Below are positions 18,761-27,909 of a stretch of DNA of 64,000 nucleotides, one piece after another (position 1 is the stretch's first letter; each line of letters opens with the position of its first letter). The notes beneath the pieces were generated by a model. It saw nothing but the letters and a program-made list of their open reading frames with translations, had not been told where the DNA came from and did no database searches. The stretch comes from Porphyromonadaceae bacterium (lineage in GTDB: Bacteria > Bacteroidota > Bacteroidia > Bacteroidales > Dysgonomonadaceae), in NCBI GenBank assembly GCA_021372865.1, contig JAJFTO010000019.1, positions 1 through 64,000 of the forward strand, written 5' to 3'. The translations under genes were made by a program, and so were the position numbers.

Positions 18761-19726
18761 ATGTTAATCGAAGTATCAAAAGATGTTTACAGAAAACATT
18801 TTTCTACAGACTTGAATCCTTTTATCTCTGAGGCATTTATTGGATTAGTAGAAGGTAAAACTGATAAAATTATCAGGTTGATGAAGAGTGATGACATTTC
18901 AATGGGACTGCTTGCAGGGGTGAAGGATGATGTCCTCTGTGCTCCTTTTTCAGCACCTTTTGCCGGTTTTCACTATACGCATGAGTATTTGTCATACGAG
19001 TTAGTTTTTGATTTTATATCCCAGCTAAAAAACTTTGTTCGTGAAAATAATTTTAAAAGAATCACCATCACACTTCCGCCAGACCTTTATCAGACGAATA
19101 TGAATGCAAAATGCATCAATGCATTTGTCAGACTCAACTTCGTTATGTCAATCCCTGAAATCATCAATTGGATAGACCTTCACAAATTTAATTGTATATG
19201 GGTTAAACACTCGGTGGCACAGAATTACAATAAAGCTTTGCGCAATGAACTCTCTTTCCATGTCGTGACAGACGAGCAATCCATTCGCGAAGTGTACACA
19301 ATTATTTTCAGAAATCGCGAGGTACAAGGAAGAAAAATACACATGAGTTTGAACGACATTGTACAAGTAAACCACATTATGCCGGTCGATTTTTTTCTGA
19401 TAAAAGATGGAAACGGAAATCGCTTGGGAGCAGCTGTCTTTTACCGCGGTCATGAAAAAATTGCACAGGGAATCTTTATGGGAGACGATCTGGAGAACAG
19501 GTCTGTTGGAGTGATGGACCTGTTGTACGGAAGCATATATGATTATTACAAAAAAATGGAGTATGATTTTATCGATTTGGGCGCTTCCGGACTCAACGGA
19601 GAACCCAATATCGGATTACTCAGATTTAAGGAGATACACAATTGTACCACATCTCTAAAGTATACATTTACATGGGGTCCCGATATAGAACACATAGATA
19701 CTGAAAATTATGCTGCAAAAACTTGA
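18761..19726 (+). CDS. FemAB-like GNAT-fold transferase
   Basis: 321 residues from the ATG at 18761, 13 bp after the preceding stop; an earlier in-frame ATG at 18704 lies inside the upstream gene and is rejected. The protein shows two GNAT-like lobes, with KALRNELSFHVVTDEQSIRE in the middle and DFIDLGASGLNGEPNIGLLR, then RFKEIHNCTTSLKYTF, near the end. This pattern matches FemAB/GNAT_FemAB proteins, which transfer amino acids from aminoacyl-tRNA or acyl groups from CoA. In a polysaccharide locus it may add an amino acid or acyl group to a sugar amine. That is inference. It overlaps the WecG-like gene by 17 bp. Confidence 0.7.
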   Translation: MLIEVSKDVYRKHFSTDLNPFISEAFIGLVEGKTDKIIRLMKSDDISMGLLAGVKDDVLCAPFSAPFAGFHYTHEYLSYELVFDFISQLKNFVRENNFKRITITLPPDLYQTNMNAKCINAFVRLNFVMSIPEIINWIDLHKFNCIWVKHSVAQNYNKALRNELSFHVVTDEQSIREVYTIIFRNREVQGRKIHMSLNDIVQVNHIMPVDFFLIKDGNGNRLGAAVFYRGHEKIAQGIFMGDDLENRSVGVMDLLYGSIYDYYKKMEYDFIDLGASGLNGEPNIGLLRFKEIHNCTTSLKYTFTWGPDIEHIDTENYAAKT

Positions 19727-20414
19727 AATATACAGTGGCCCTTTGCAGGAGATTCAGCCTTCAAAGAAGCTGATCAATACGCTCAATGCTCATTCCTACA
19801 ATACACTTAGGAAAGATGCCGTTTTCAGACAGGCACTTCAGGCAAGCGACATGTTGTTGCCTGACGGTATTAGTGTGGTATTGGCAATACGTCTACTGAA
19901 GGGGGAAAAAATAAAAAAGATTGCAGGTTTTGATCTTTTTCAATACGAAATGACACGCGTGCAGGAACGGGGCGGAAAATGTTTTTTCCTTGGCAGTTCG
20001 GAGCGAACGCTGAAACTTATAAAAGCAAGAGCTCGGCAAGAATACCCCGGGCTGCAGGTTTATGGCTATTCCCCGCCATTCAAGACTTTGTTCGACGAAG
20101 AAGATAACCTGGCAATGATCAACGCAGTGAATGAGGTTGAGCCTGATGTGCTTTTTGTCGGGATGACTGCTCCGAAGCAGGAAAAATGGTCTTATGAATA
20201 TTTTGGCCAATTGAATGCGGGACATATTTGCTGTATCGGTGCAGTGTTCGATTTTTACGCCGGCACGGTGAAACGCGCGCCGGGGTGGATGATAAACATG
20301 GGGATGGAATGGTTGTATCGTTTGATCCGGGAGCCACGCCGAATGTGGCGAAGGTATCTTATTGGGAATACTCAGTTTGTAATAGGGATTTTAAAAGAAA
20401 AGTTCAGGAAATAA
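19710..20414 (+). CDS. WecG/TagA/CpsF family glycosyltransferase (GT26)
   Basis: 234 residues, the usual length of this family. Diagnostic segments are MLLPDGISVVLAIRLLKGEK, KCFFLGSSERTLKLIKA, PDVLFVGMTAPKQEKWSYEY and IGAVFDFYAGTVKRAPGWM, ending in REPRRMWRRYLIGN. Members add the second sugar (ManNAc, ManNAcA or related) to a polyprenyl-diphosphate-linked first sugar at the cytoplasmic membrane. Its position just before the initiating sugar-phosphate transferase gene fits that order of action. The exact sugar is unknown. Confidence 0.9.
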   Translation: MLQKLEIYSGPLQEIQPSKKLINTLNAHSYNTLRKDAVFRQALQASDMLLPDGISVVLAIRLLKGEKIKKIAGFDLFQYEMTRVQERGGKCFFLGSSERTLKLIKARARQEYPGLQVYGYSPPFKTLFDEEDNLAMINAVNEVEPDVLFVGMTAPKQEKWSYEYFGQLNAGHICCIGAVFDFYAGTVKRAPGWMINMGMEWLYRLIREPRRMWRRYLIGNTQFVIGILKEKFRK

Positions 20415-20434
20415 TTATTTAACAATCACAGCTT

Positions 20435-21823
20435 ATGGATTCTGAACATACAGGGATAAGATTTTTCTATCTTATCTTCGACTTATTACTCTTAAACTTA
20501 TCGGTTTACATGGTTTATTACAATAGCCCGATGTATAATTATGTGGATCTTCCGGGAAGAAATCTTTATGTCTTGCATGCCAATATTTCGGAACTTTTTG
20601 CATACATCATCTACTCAAAGAGAAATTATTTTTTTAATGATGCATACGCTGAAAGGGTGAAAGCATTTAGCATAAGGTTTCTCATTCTTCTCATCACTCT
20701 TTTCCTGTTGGCAGAGATATTTCTCCCGAAAGGGTATCACAAGGGATTTCTGGTAGAGTATACCGGCTTCTTTTTTGTGACGAAAGTGATCGTTTTTTAT
20801 TTTATCTATAAATTCCACCAGTACCGATATAAAATGGGATATGCCCACCACAGAGTAGCAATATTGGGAGTTGGAGATTCAGCCCTGATACTGGGCAAAT
20901 TATTAATGAATAATCCTTCTTTGGGTTATAAACTTGTAGGTTATCTTTCTAATAATGAGTACAAGCCAGATGTTGAAATACTTGGGGAACTTAATGAATT
21001 AACCTCTTTGGCAGAGAACTACAAATTAAATATGCTTTTTGTTACTGATCCCAAATATTTTACCAGGGATAATACCAAAGTACTTCTCTCACAGTGTAAC
21101 GAAACCGGAATGCGTATACGGTATGTACTCATGAAAGGTTTTTGGAGTAATCACGGCTATACGGGTAAGAAAATTGACTCGTCACGTTTGTTCGAGATGT
21201 TTAACCCTCAAGAGATTCCATTGGATAAGTTGACATTTCGATTTGTAAAACGTCTGTTCGATATCCTATTCTCATTCGCCGTTATTATTTTAATATTCAG
21301 CTGGTTATTCCCCGTAATAATTGTATTGATAAAGCTGGACTCCAAAGGCCCCCTGTTTTTTAAGCAACAAAGGACAGGAATTAACAACAAAACTTTCACA
21401 TGCCTTAAATTCAGAACGATGACTGTGAATGACGAATCCGATAGTAAACAGGCACAAGTGAACGATTCAAGGATTACCTCGATAGGCAAATTCCTCAGAC
21501 GCAGCAATATCGACGAGTTGCCTCAGTTTATAAATGTATTTCTCGGCAACATGTCGGTGGTTGGACCCCGGCCGCATATGCTGAAACATACTCAACAATA
21601 CTCTGAACTTATACGGCATTATAAAGTCCGCCATTTCGTAAAACCAGGGATTACCGGCTGGGCACAGGTGAATGGATACAGGGGACTGACAGACGAGCTG
21701 TGGAAAATGGAAAAAAGGGTGGAATACGATATGGAATATCTTGAAAATTGGGACTTGATGCGGGACATCAAGATAATATTTATGACACTCTTTGGAAATA
21801 ATGCCTATAAAAATGCAGGGTGA
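20435..21823 (+). CDS. Polyprenyl-phosphate sugar-1-phosphate transferase (WcaJ/WbaP-like)
   Basis: 462 residues. Four or so N-terminal membrane helices are followed by a CoA-binding-like domain (HRVAILGVGDSALILGKLLM) and the C-terminal Bac_transf domain: KRLFDILFSFAVIILIFSWL membrane hairpin, then PLFFKQQRTGINNKTFTCLK, FRTM, RRSNIDELPQFINVFLGNMS, VGPRPHMLKHT and VKPGITGWAQVNGYRG. These motifs define the large polyisoprenyl-phosphate hexose-1-phosphate transferases that start repeat-unit assembly on undecaprenyl phosphate. Placing the initiating enzyme near the 3' end of the locus is common in Bacteroidota. The first sugar is not known. Confidence 0.92.
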   Translation: MDSEHTGIRFFYLIFDLLLLNLSVYMVYYNSPMYNYVDLPGRNLYVLHANISELFAYIIYSKRNYFFNDAYAERVKAFSIRFLILLITLFLLAEIFLPKGYHKGFLVEYTGFFFVTKVIVFYFIYKFHQYRYKMGYAHHRVAILGVGDSALILGKLLMNNPSLGYKLVGYLSNNEYKPDVEILGELNELTSLAENYKLNMLFVTDPKYFTRDNTKVLLSQCNETGMRIRYVLMKGFWSNHGYTGKKIDSSRLFEMFNPQEIPLDKLTFRFVKRLFDILFSFAVIILIFSWLFPVIIVLIKLDSKGPLFFKQQRTGINNKTFTCLKFRTMTVNDESDSKQAQVNDSRITSIGKFLRRSNIDELPQFINVFLGNMSVVGPRPHMLKHTQQYSELIRHYKVRHFVKPGITGWAQVNGYRGLTDELWKMEKRVEYDMEYLENWDLMRDIKIIFMTLFGNNAYKNAG

Positions 21824-21896
21824 TTTTCTGTCCGGCTGATGGTCGGGCATATTGTGAAAAATATAAGAAAATTTGGAGTTAAGTATGCAGTCGACT

Positions 21897-22979
21897 ATGA
21901 ATAAGAATAGTAAAATTTATCTTGCCGGACATAAAGGCCTGGTGGGATCGGCTATTTGGAAGTGTTTTCAGAACCAGGGATATGCCAATCTTATCGGCCG
22001 CTCTCATAGCGAACTAGATTTGATGGATGGTGTTGTTGTAAGGGATTTCTTTGATCAGGAAAAACCGGAATATGTGATTTTGGCAGCAGCTTATGTCGGG
22101 GGAATTATTGCCAACAATACTTACCGAGCAGACTTCATCTATCGTAATCTTCAGATTCAGAACAATGTGATTGGCGAAAGTTTCCGCCACAAGGTGAAAA
22201 AACTGTTGTTTATAGGGAGTAGCTGTATTTATCCCAAAGAATCTCCTCAACCCATAAAAGAAGAATATCTACTTACCTCACAGCTTGAATATACGAATGA
22301 GCCTTATGCGATTGCAAAAATAGCAGCATTAAAAATGCTGGAAAGTTTCAACCTGCAATATGGTACCAATTATTTGGCCGTTATGCCAGCGAATCTTTAT
22401 GGTCCTAATGATAATTTTGACCTTGAAAAAAGCCACGTACTTCCGGCAATCATCCGAAAGATGCATTTGGCAAAGTGTTTGCAGGAAAATAACTGGAGTA
22501 GCATTCAGAAAGATCTGAGGAGAAGGAGACTGAATGATGTGAATGGTATGAGTACGATAGACGATTTTATTTTCACATTGAATAAGTTTGGAGTTTTCTC
22601 GAATCATTTGGAGTTGTGGGGGTCCGGAAAGCCCACAAGGGAGTTTTTGTGGAGCGAAGATTTGGCCGAAGCTTGTCTGTTCATCATGAACAATGTGAAT
22701 TTTTTGGATTTAAAAGAAGGAATGGATGAGGTGCGCAATTGTCATATCAATATTGGCACCGGAAAGGAGATCAGCATCAAGAAACTTGCCGAGCTTGTAG
22801 CCGATATCGTAGGGTATACGGGAAAAATAAAATTCAATCCTTTTCAACCCGACGGAACAATGAGAAAACTTACGGATGTCTCCAAAATAAACGCTCTCGG
22901 TTGGAAATATTCTGTGGAACTTGAAGAGGGAATATTCCTTTTATATCGATGGTATCTTAAAGATCAGGAACAGAAGTAG
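21897..22979 (+). CDS. fcl: GDP-L-fucose synthase
   Basis: 360 residues from the ATG at 21897 (MNKNSKIYLAGHKGLVGSAI); an ATG at 21885 or TTG at 21873 would extend it slightly. The Rossmann motif GHKGLVGS binds NADP(H), IGSSCIYPK contributes the catalytic Ser/Cys, and YAIAK gives the YxxxK pair. An insertion (about residues 195-225, SIQKDLRRRRLNDVNG) is usual for the Bacteroidota form. The enzyme epimerises and reduces GDP-4-keto-6-deoxymannose to GDP-L-fucose. The partner GDP-mannose 4,6-dehydratase is absent from the window. It is the last clear biosynthetic gene of the coupled block and suggests the polymer contains fucose. Confidence 0.92.
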   Translation: MNKNSKIYLAGHKGLVGSAIWKCFQNQGYANLIGRSHSELDLMDGVVVRDFFDQEKPEYVILAAAYVGGIIANNTYRADFIYRNLQIQNNVIGESFRHKVKKLLFIGSSCIYPKESPQPIKEEYLLTSQLEYTNEPYAIAKIAALKMLESFNLQYGTNYLAVMPANLYGPNDNFDLEKSHVLPAIIRKMHLAKCLQENNWSSIQKDLRRRRLNDVNGMSTIDDFIFTLNKFGVFSNHLELWGSGKPTREFLWSEDLAEACLFIMNNVNFLDLKEGMDEVRNCHINIGTGKEISIKKLAELVADIVGYTGKIKFNPFQPDGTMRKLTDVSKINALGWKYSVELEEGIFLLYRWYLKDQEQK

Positions 22980-23053
22980 AACTGATTTTGTCTTTATTTT
23001 AATCATAATACGGCCAGGAGCCTTGTAAGAAAAACCAAATTACAACCAACACA

Positions 23054-24358
23054 ATGAAGGAGAATGGAACCGCTTCTACTTCTTTCCAAAGGATCGAAGT
23101 TATTGACGCTTTAAGAGGTTTTGCATTGCTAGGAGTTATTCTTATGCACATGCTGGATTATTTTGGTTATACCTTCACCAGCTTATCGAATAATTTATCT
23201 CCTTCTGTATTGGATATATTTATTGATCGGTTTTCAGACATGATGATCAGGGGGAAATTTATAAGTATCTTTTCCTTCCTTTTCGGATTGAGTTTTTACA
23301 TTCAGATGGAAAGAGCCTCAAAAAAAGGCGTGGATTTTCGGAGCCGGTTTTTGTGGCGCATGCTGTTGCTGTTTGTAATAGGCCTCATAGGGATAAGTTT
23401 TACTTATCTCGACATACTTACTATTTACGCACTGTTCGGGGTGATTCTGGTCTTCTTGTTTCCCTTAAGAAACTGGATTCTTATGCTTATTGTATTTTTG
23501 ATATTCACAGGCGTACCGAACTTATTTATAATCGGTTTTGATCAGATAAAAACGGAGCGTTCCATCTTTGTCGGCGACATGACGTTACAAGATAAGTCCG
23601 TAGTTCGTTCTGAAGTTCCTAAATCAAATGACAGCGATAATAGAACAAAAATCAATGTTTTTTTTGAAACGACGAAAGAGAATCTAACCGTTCGGACAAT
23701 TGACAAATTAAAGTTTCAATTCTTGCACACTGATACCGGATTTTTGGTACTGGCATTGTTTATTACCGGTTTTATTGTAGGCAAGCTTCATTTTTTTGAG
23801 AAGGTGCATATCAGGAAAAAGAGAAATGTTGTTCTGTTCGGCGCATTTATGGTTGTTTCTTTGGCTGCAGTGTTCACAGCCAGAATCATCGAACCCGAGG
23901 AACCGATTAACTTAATAAAATTAAGAGCCGGGAAGGAAGACGTGCCTCTAATTGCACTCCTTGTATCCTCTTTAAATAACATCGGTACTATTGCCATGGC
24001 AGGGGCGTTGGTGACAGGTTTCATATCCCTTTATCAAGTCAATGGTGCCAGAAAATATCTGAACCTGCTTACCCCATACGGACGAATGGGGCTGACAAAC
24101 TATGAGATGCAAAATATATTGGGCGCAATTCTTTTTTCTGCATGGGGATTCGGTTCGTTCTTCGGCGTCAAGGGTCCTGCATTGCTTTTTATTCTAGGCT
24201 TGACAATCTATACACTGCAGGTTGTGATAAGCATATGCTGGATGAGACAATTTGTTTATGGCCCGCTTGAATGGCTTTGGCGTTCGGGGACATACTTGAA
24301 ATGGCAACTGTTTAAAAGAAATCTGAATCCTCAGAAAATGGAGATCGTACGCGAATAG
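23054..24358 (+). CDS. DUF418 (YeiB-like) membrane protein, putative acyltransferase
   Basis: 434 residues with around ten membrane segments. The N-terminus (RIEVIDALRGFALLGVILMHML) is the heparan-alpha-glucosaminide-acetyltransferase-like start of YeiB proteins, and the C-terminus is a DUF418 domain (YGRMGLTNYEMQNILGAILF, later YGPLEWLWRSGTYLKW). Related membrane acyltransferases O-acetylate surface glycans, so it might decorate the polysaccharide, but YeiB-type proteins occur in many contexts. It is separated from the fucose synthase gene by 75 bp, so it may have its own promoter. Confidence 0.82.
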   Translation: MKENGTASTSFQRIEVIDALRGFALLGVILMHMLDYFGYTFTSLSNNLSPSVLDIFIDRFSDMMIRGKFISIFSFLFGLSFYIQMERASKKGVDFRSRFLWRMLLLFVIGLIGISFTYLDILTIYALFGVILVFLFPLRNWILMLIVFLIFTGVPNLFIIGFDQIKTERSIFVGDMTLQDKSVVRSEVPKSNDSDNRTKINVFFETTKENLTVRTIDKLKFQFLHTDTGFLVLALFITGFIVGKLHFFEKVHIRKKRNVVLFGAFMVVSLAAVFTARIIEPEEPINLIKLRAGKEDVPLIALLVSSLNNIGTIAMAGALVTGFISLYQVNGARKYLNLLTPYGRMGLTNYEMQNILGAILFSAWGFGSFFGVKGPALLFILGLTIYTLQVVISICWMRQFVYGPLEWLWRSGTYLKWQLFKRNLNPQKMEIVRE

Positions 24359-24412
24359 CTAACATATATTCAGGACGAAGTCAATATAATATAACACACT
24401 AATAATGAATTT

Positions 24413-24898
24413 ATGGAATACAGAAAATTTTTTGAGGCTGAATTCAGAGAATTCAATCGCGATATACTGGAAAAATCGCGGGAATGGTTAAATGATCCAA
24501 TCATTAAAGAGTTAACCTCTGCATCGGAATTTGATGCGGAGTCACAGGAGAGATGGTTCGAAAGCCTGAAGACTCGAAACGATTATTATATAAGATCTGT
24601 CTGGTATAAAGACAAACCTATCGGGGTGATGGGTATCAAGCATCTTACCGATAAAGATGGCGAGACGTTCGGTTATCTTGGTGAAAAAGAGTACTGGGGT
24701 AAAACCATTGGAGTTCAGGGATTGCAATATATGATTGATTACGCAAAATCGATAAAACTGGAATCGCTATATGCCATTGTACTAAAAGAAAATATCAATT
24801 CTTACAAATTAATGCGAAGACTTGGTTTTGAAACAGAAAAGGACATTGATGAGAAAACTATTGTCATGAGGCTTTATTTGTTTCCCAGGGAAAATTAA
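24413..24898 (+). CDS. GNAT family N-acetyltransferase
   Basis: 161 residues, one GNAT domain. The segment SVWYKDKPIGVMGIKHL, the Q/R-x-x-G-x-G/A-like stretch YLGEKEYWGKTIGVQGLQYM and the ending NSYKLMRRLGFETEKDI match RimJ/RimL-type acetyltransferases that use acetyl-CoA. The substrate is unknown; acetylation of an amino sugar is possible because the next gene is a glycosyltransferase 45 bp downstream. It could equally be an unrelated protein or antibiotic acetyltransferase. Confidence 0.78.
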   Translation: MEYRKFFEAEFREFNRDILEKSREWLNDPIIKELTSASEFDAESQERWFESLKTRNDYYIRSVWYKDKPIGVMGIKHLTDKDGETFGYLGEKEYWGKTIGVQGLQYMIDYAKSIKLESLYAIVLKENINSYKLMRRLGFETEKDIDEKTIVMRLYLFPREN

Positions 24899-24943
24899 TC
24901 GGAATGTTTTCGCACGGAATAACGCTTTTGAACTTCTCTTTTT

Positions 24944-26092
24944 ATGACAACGATAAAGTTTTTTATGAATCTGGCACCACACTACAGGGCACCTCTCTGG
25001 AAAGTTTTACTCAACAATCCAGAGTGGAATGTGCATTTTTTCTATGGTGATCATGCAAGCCTTGTGGAAACAATCGATTTTGAAAGAGAAGGGTTTTCTT
25101 CAAACAGCGAACAAATTCACAAAGTGAAAAATTATTGGTGGAAAGGCACCGTCCTGATTTGGCAAAAAGGAATTATTCACGAATGTTTGAAAAGTAAATT
25201 TGAGTTTGCGGTTTTCCCCGGTGAAATGTCCCGCCTCTCCACGTGGGTAGCTGCGATAATATGCCGGCTACGTGAAGTTAAGGTCGTTTTTTGGGAACAT
25301 GGTTTGTATGGGGATGAAAAGGGAGTTACTTTGATGCTAAAAAAAGCGTTTTTTAGCCTTGCACACAAACACTTGCTTTATGAGAGAAGAGCGAAAAAAC
25401 TAATGATTGAACATGGGTTTGCTCCGGATAATCTATACGTTTTTTTTAATTCATTGGATTACGATGCCCATAAAGTATTGCGTCATAAACTTCTGTCACT
25501 GCAAAAAAAAAATGTTTTTCCTTTTTTCACGAACCCTAATTTGCCTGTTGTCATTTTTATTGGGAGGTTGACCGGCGTAAAGAAACTAGACTTGCTCTTG
25601 CAGTCAGTGAATCAGATTAACGATAAGCAAACGAATGTAAACCTGTTGATTGTGGGAGATGGAATATACAGAAACAGCCTGGAGGAACAAGGGAGAAAAG
25701 GAATCCAAAATGGATGGTTGTATTTTGCAGGTGCTTGCTACGACGAAGAGAAAAATGGCAGGTATCTTTCGTTTGCCGACTTGTGTGTATCGCCTGGAAA
25801 TGTAGGATTGACCGCTATCCACGCGCTGAGTTTTGGAACGCCTGTCTGCACTCACGACAATATGTATAACCAAATGCCTGAAGCAGGAGCGATTCAGGCA
25901 GGGTATAATGGCTTTTTCTTTAGGGAAAACGATGTGAATGATCTTAAAATTAAAATAGAAGACTGGTTAAATCAGATGGACAGGCTGCAAGTGAGGAAAA
26001 ATTCGTACGAAATAATCGACAAATATTACAACCAACATTACCAACTGTCAGTTTTTAACAGATTGATTTCAGGAGTCACTCCGGAGTTGTAA
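24944..26092 (+). CDS. Family 4 glycosyltransferase (accessory)
   Basis: 382 residues, GT-B fold. The N-terminal NLAPHYRAPLWKVLLNN resembles the group of GT4 enzymes with an HYRxP motif. The C-terminal half has PVVIFIGRLTGVKKLDLLLQ and DLCVSPGNVGLTAIHALSFG, where the usual EX7E glutamates are replaced by a GNVGLTAIHAL segment, as in some family members. It is separated from the main polysaccharide block by the DUF418 and GNAT genes and probably adds a side-chain sugar or acts on another glycan. Confidence 0.82.
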   Translation: MTTIKFFMNLAPHYRAPLWKVLLNNPEWNVHFFYGDHASLVETIDFEREGFSSNSEQIHKVKNYWWKGTVLIWQKGIIHECLKSKFEFAVFPGEMSRLSTWVAAIICRLREVKVVFWEHGLYGDEKGVTLMLKKAFFSLAHKHLLYERRAKKLMIEHGFAPDNLYVFFNSLDYDAHKVLRHKLLSLQKKNVFPFFTNPNLPVVIFIGRLTGVKKLDLLLQSVNQINDKQTNVNLLIVGDGIYRNSLEEQGRKGIQNGWLYFAGACYDEEKNGRYLSFADLCVSPGNVGLTAIHALSFGTPVCTHDNMYNQMPEAGAIQAGYNGFFFRENDVNDLKIKIEDWLNQMDRLQVRKNSYEIIDKYYNQHYQLSVFNRLISGVTPEL

Positions 26093-26138
26093 CGAATTTA
26101 CAATTTGCATTTTTCGGCTTTGTTGAAGAATTTTATTA

Positions 26139-26146
26139 TATCTTTG
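26139..26146 (+). promoter_or_regulatory. -7 box TATCTTTG of the metal-efflux operon
   Basis: TATATCTTTGCC contains the TAnnTTTG element. It lies inside the longest possible reading frame of the His-rich protein gene, so translation must start downstream of it. A TTTG at 26119-26122 is closer than the usual -33 distance. Confidence 0.5.
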
Positions 26147-26170
26147 CCGGCAGATGACCGAAATAAATAT

Positions 26171-26605
26171 TTGAAACGCGTTGCAAACATATCCGTTATA
26201 GTTTTCGCAAGCATGCTTATGCTTGTGCTCTCTGTAATTCCGCATCATCATCACAATGATGGAATGCCATGTTTTCAGACAGAACAGGCAAAGAATGATT
26301 GCGAGCGGCCACATACACACCACCATGACCCTGTTTCGGATACGAGTTCTGAAAATTCAGACTGTTTTGTACATGTCAATTTCATTGCCCAACAGTCTGA
26401 TTCCGAAGGTCGTTTCAAATTATTCGCGTCCGCTCATGCGGATGATCTTCCATTTCATCCTGGCTTGTTGGTCTCTCTTTTGACTGATTTAACGAATCCC
26501 CTTCTGGATGGAAAAACGGATTATGGTGAATTAATCCAATTTGTTCCTGATACCGAAAAAACTGGCCCGATTGGGTTACGTGCTCCCCCCTTTTCCTTTT
26601 CTTAG
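26171..26605 (+). CDS. Small His-rich membrane-anchored protein (DUF6769-like)
   Basis: About 144 residues if translation starts at the TTG at 26171, giving LKRVANISVIVFASMLMLVL as a signal/anchor directly before IPHHHHNDGMPCF. An ATG at 26213 would remove most of that segment; a TTG at 26105 precedes the -7 box and is rejected. His and Cys cluster in the exported part (HHHH, CERPHTHHHD, DCFVHV). Such proteins sit beside CusBA-like efflux genes in Bacteroidota and are catalogued, as I recall, as DUF6769. A periplasmic metal-binding or sensing role is inferred from composition and context. The adaptor gene follows 114 bp later. Confidence 0.65.
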   Translation: MKRVANISVIVFASMLMLVLSVIPHHHHNDGMPCFQTEQAKNDCERPHTHHHDPVSDTSSENSDCFVHVNFIAQQSDSEGRFKLFASAHADDLPFHPGLLVSLLTDLTNPLLDGKTDYGELIQFVPDTEKTGPIGLRAPPFSFS

Positions 26606-26719
26606 ATTATTTCTCAAAATAATCGCACCGTGGATTGGCTGCTTATGATCAATCGGTTACAGAAAGCAGACAATCCGATTACTTATTTATCTTTTGTTTA
26701 TTTTTCTTTCAACCATTTT

Positions 26720-27889
26720 ATGAGAACAGTTATTGTTTCTTTATTTGCCACTGTGGCTTTATTATTATTAGGCTGTAGGAATGAAAATCATGAAAAAAAA
26801 GTTTCCCATGATGCAACCGAACACGCCGATGGTGAGTTGCATGAACATTCAACAGCAAATGTGCACACCGACGAAATACATTTTTCCAAAGCCCGGGCCA
26901 AAGCTGTGGGGCTGACTTTGGAAACTGTTTCGACGGGTACCTTTCGTCAGGTCATTAAAACAAGCGGTCAAATTCTTTCGTCGCAAGGTGACGAAACGAC
27001 CATTACTTCCACAGCCAACGGGGTGGTGTCGTTCACAAATGGTTCCATAGTACCGGGCACAACGGTGCGGGCTGGCGAGAGAGTGGTCACTGTTTCGGTG
27101 CAAAAGCTTCCCGAAGGAGATCCCGTGGTGAAGGCAAAAATAGCATACGAAACAGCACAGAAAGCTTTTCAGCGTGCCGAAAAGCTGGAGAAAGAACAGA
27201 TCATCTCAGCAAGAGATTTTGAAGAGGCCCGTTCACGATATGAAACTGCTAAAAATTCCTATGAATCAATGGCTTTCGGTTATAGTGCGGGCAGTATAAG
27301 CATCACTTCACCCATGGGTGGGTTTGTGAAAAAACTTTTTGTTGGTCAGGGCGATTATGTTTCGGTGGGACAACCCATTGCCACGGTATCCCAGAACAGG
27401 AGACTGCAGCTTCGCGCCGAAGTACCCGAAACGTATTACAAAACCATTCCGACCATCCAGAGCGCCAATTTTAAAATGGCATATGACGACAGGCTGTACG
27501 AACTTTCCACCCTGCACGGGAGTTTACTTTCGTTCGGAAAATCATTGGATGGAAACTCCTTTTTTATTCCTGTTACATTTGAATTCGATAACGTAGATGG
27601 TATTATTCCCGGTTCGTATATCGACGTATTTTTGCTTTCCTCACCACTTGAAAATATTCTTTCTGTGCCCGTATCGGCAATTACCGAAGAGCAGGGACTT
27701 TATTTTGTATATGTTCAGCTCGATGAGGAGGGATACAAAAAACAGGAGATCACATTCGGACAAAGCGATGGCGCTCGCGTTCAGGTACTTACTGGATTGA
27801 AACAGGGAGACAAAATAGTCACCCACGGCGTGTATCAGGTGAAATTGGCAGCGACCTCCTCGGTCATACCCGAAGGACATACCCATTGA
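26720..27889 (+). CDS. RND efflux periplasmic adaptor lipoprotein (CusB/CzcB-like)
   Basis: 389 residues from the ATG at 26720, which opens a lipoprotein signal MRTVIVSLFATVALLLLGC. A His/Asp/Glu-rich linker follows (NENHEKKVSHDATEHADGEL, then HEHS), probably metal-binding. The membrane-fusion-protein core comes next: lipoyl half (GVVSFTNGSIVPGTTVRAGE), helical hairpin (QKAFQRAEKLEKEQIISARD) and beta-barrel and proximal domains. Such adaptors connect an inner-membrane RND pump to an outer-membrane channel. The stop overlaps a TTG of the next frame, and the pump ATG follows 20 bp later. Confidence 0.9.
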   Translation: MRTVIVSLFATVALLLLGCRNENHEKKVSHDATEHADGELHEHSTANVHTDEIHFSKARAKAVGLTLETVSTGTFRQVIKTSGQILSSQGDETTITSTANGVVSFTNGSIVPGTTVRAGERVVTVSVQKLPEGDPVVKAKIAYETAQKAFQRAEKLEKEQIISARDFEEARSRYETAKNSYESMAFGYSAGSISITSPMGGFVKKLFVGQGDYVSVGQPIATVSQNRRLQLRAEVPETYYKTIPTIQSANFKMAYDDRLYELSTLHGSLLSFGKSLDGNSFFIPVTFEFDNVDGIIPGSYIDVFLLSSPLENILSVPVSAITEEQGLYFVYVQLDEEGYKKQEITFGQSDGARVQVLTGLKQGDKIVTHGVYQVKLAATSSVIPEGHTH

Positions 27890-27909
27890 TAAAAATCGGA
27901 GATAAAACC

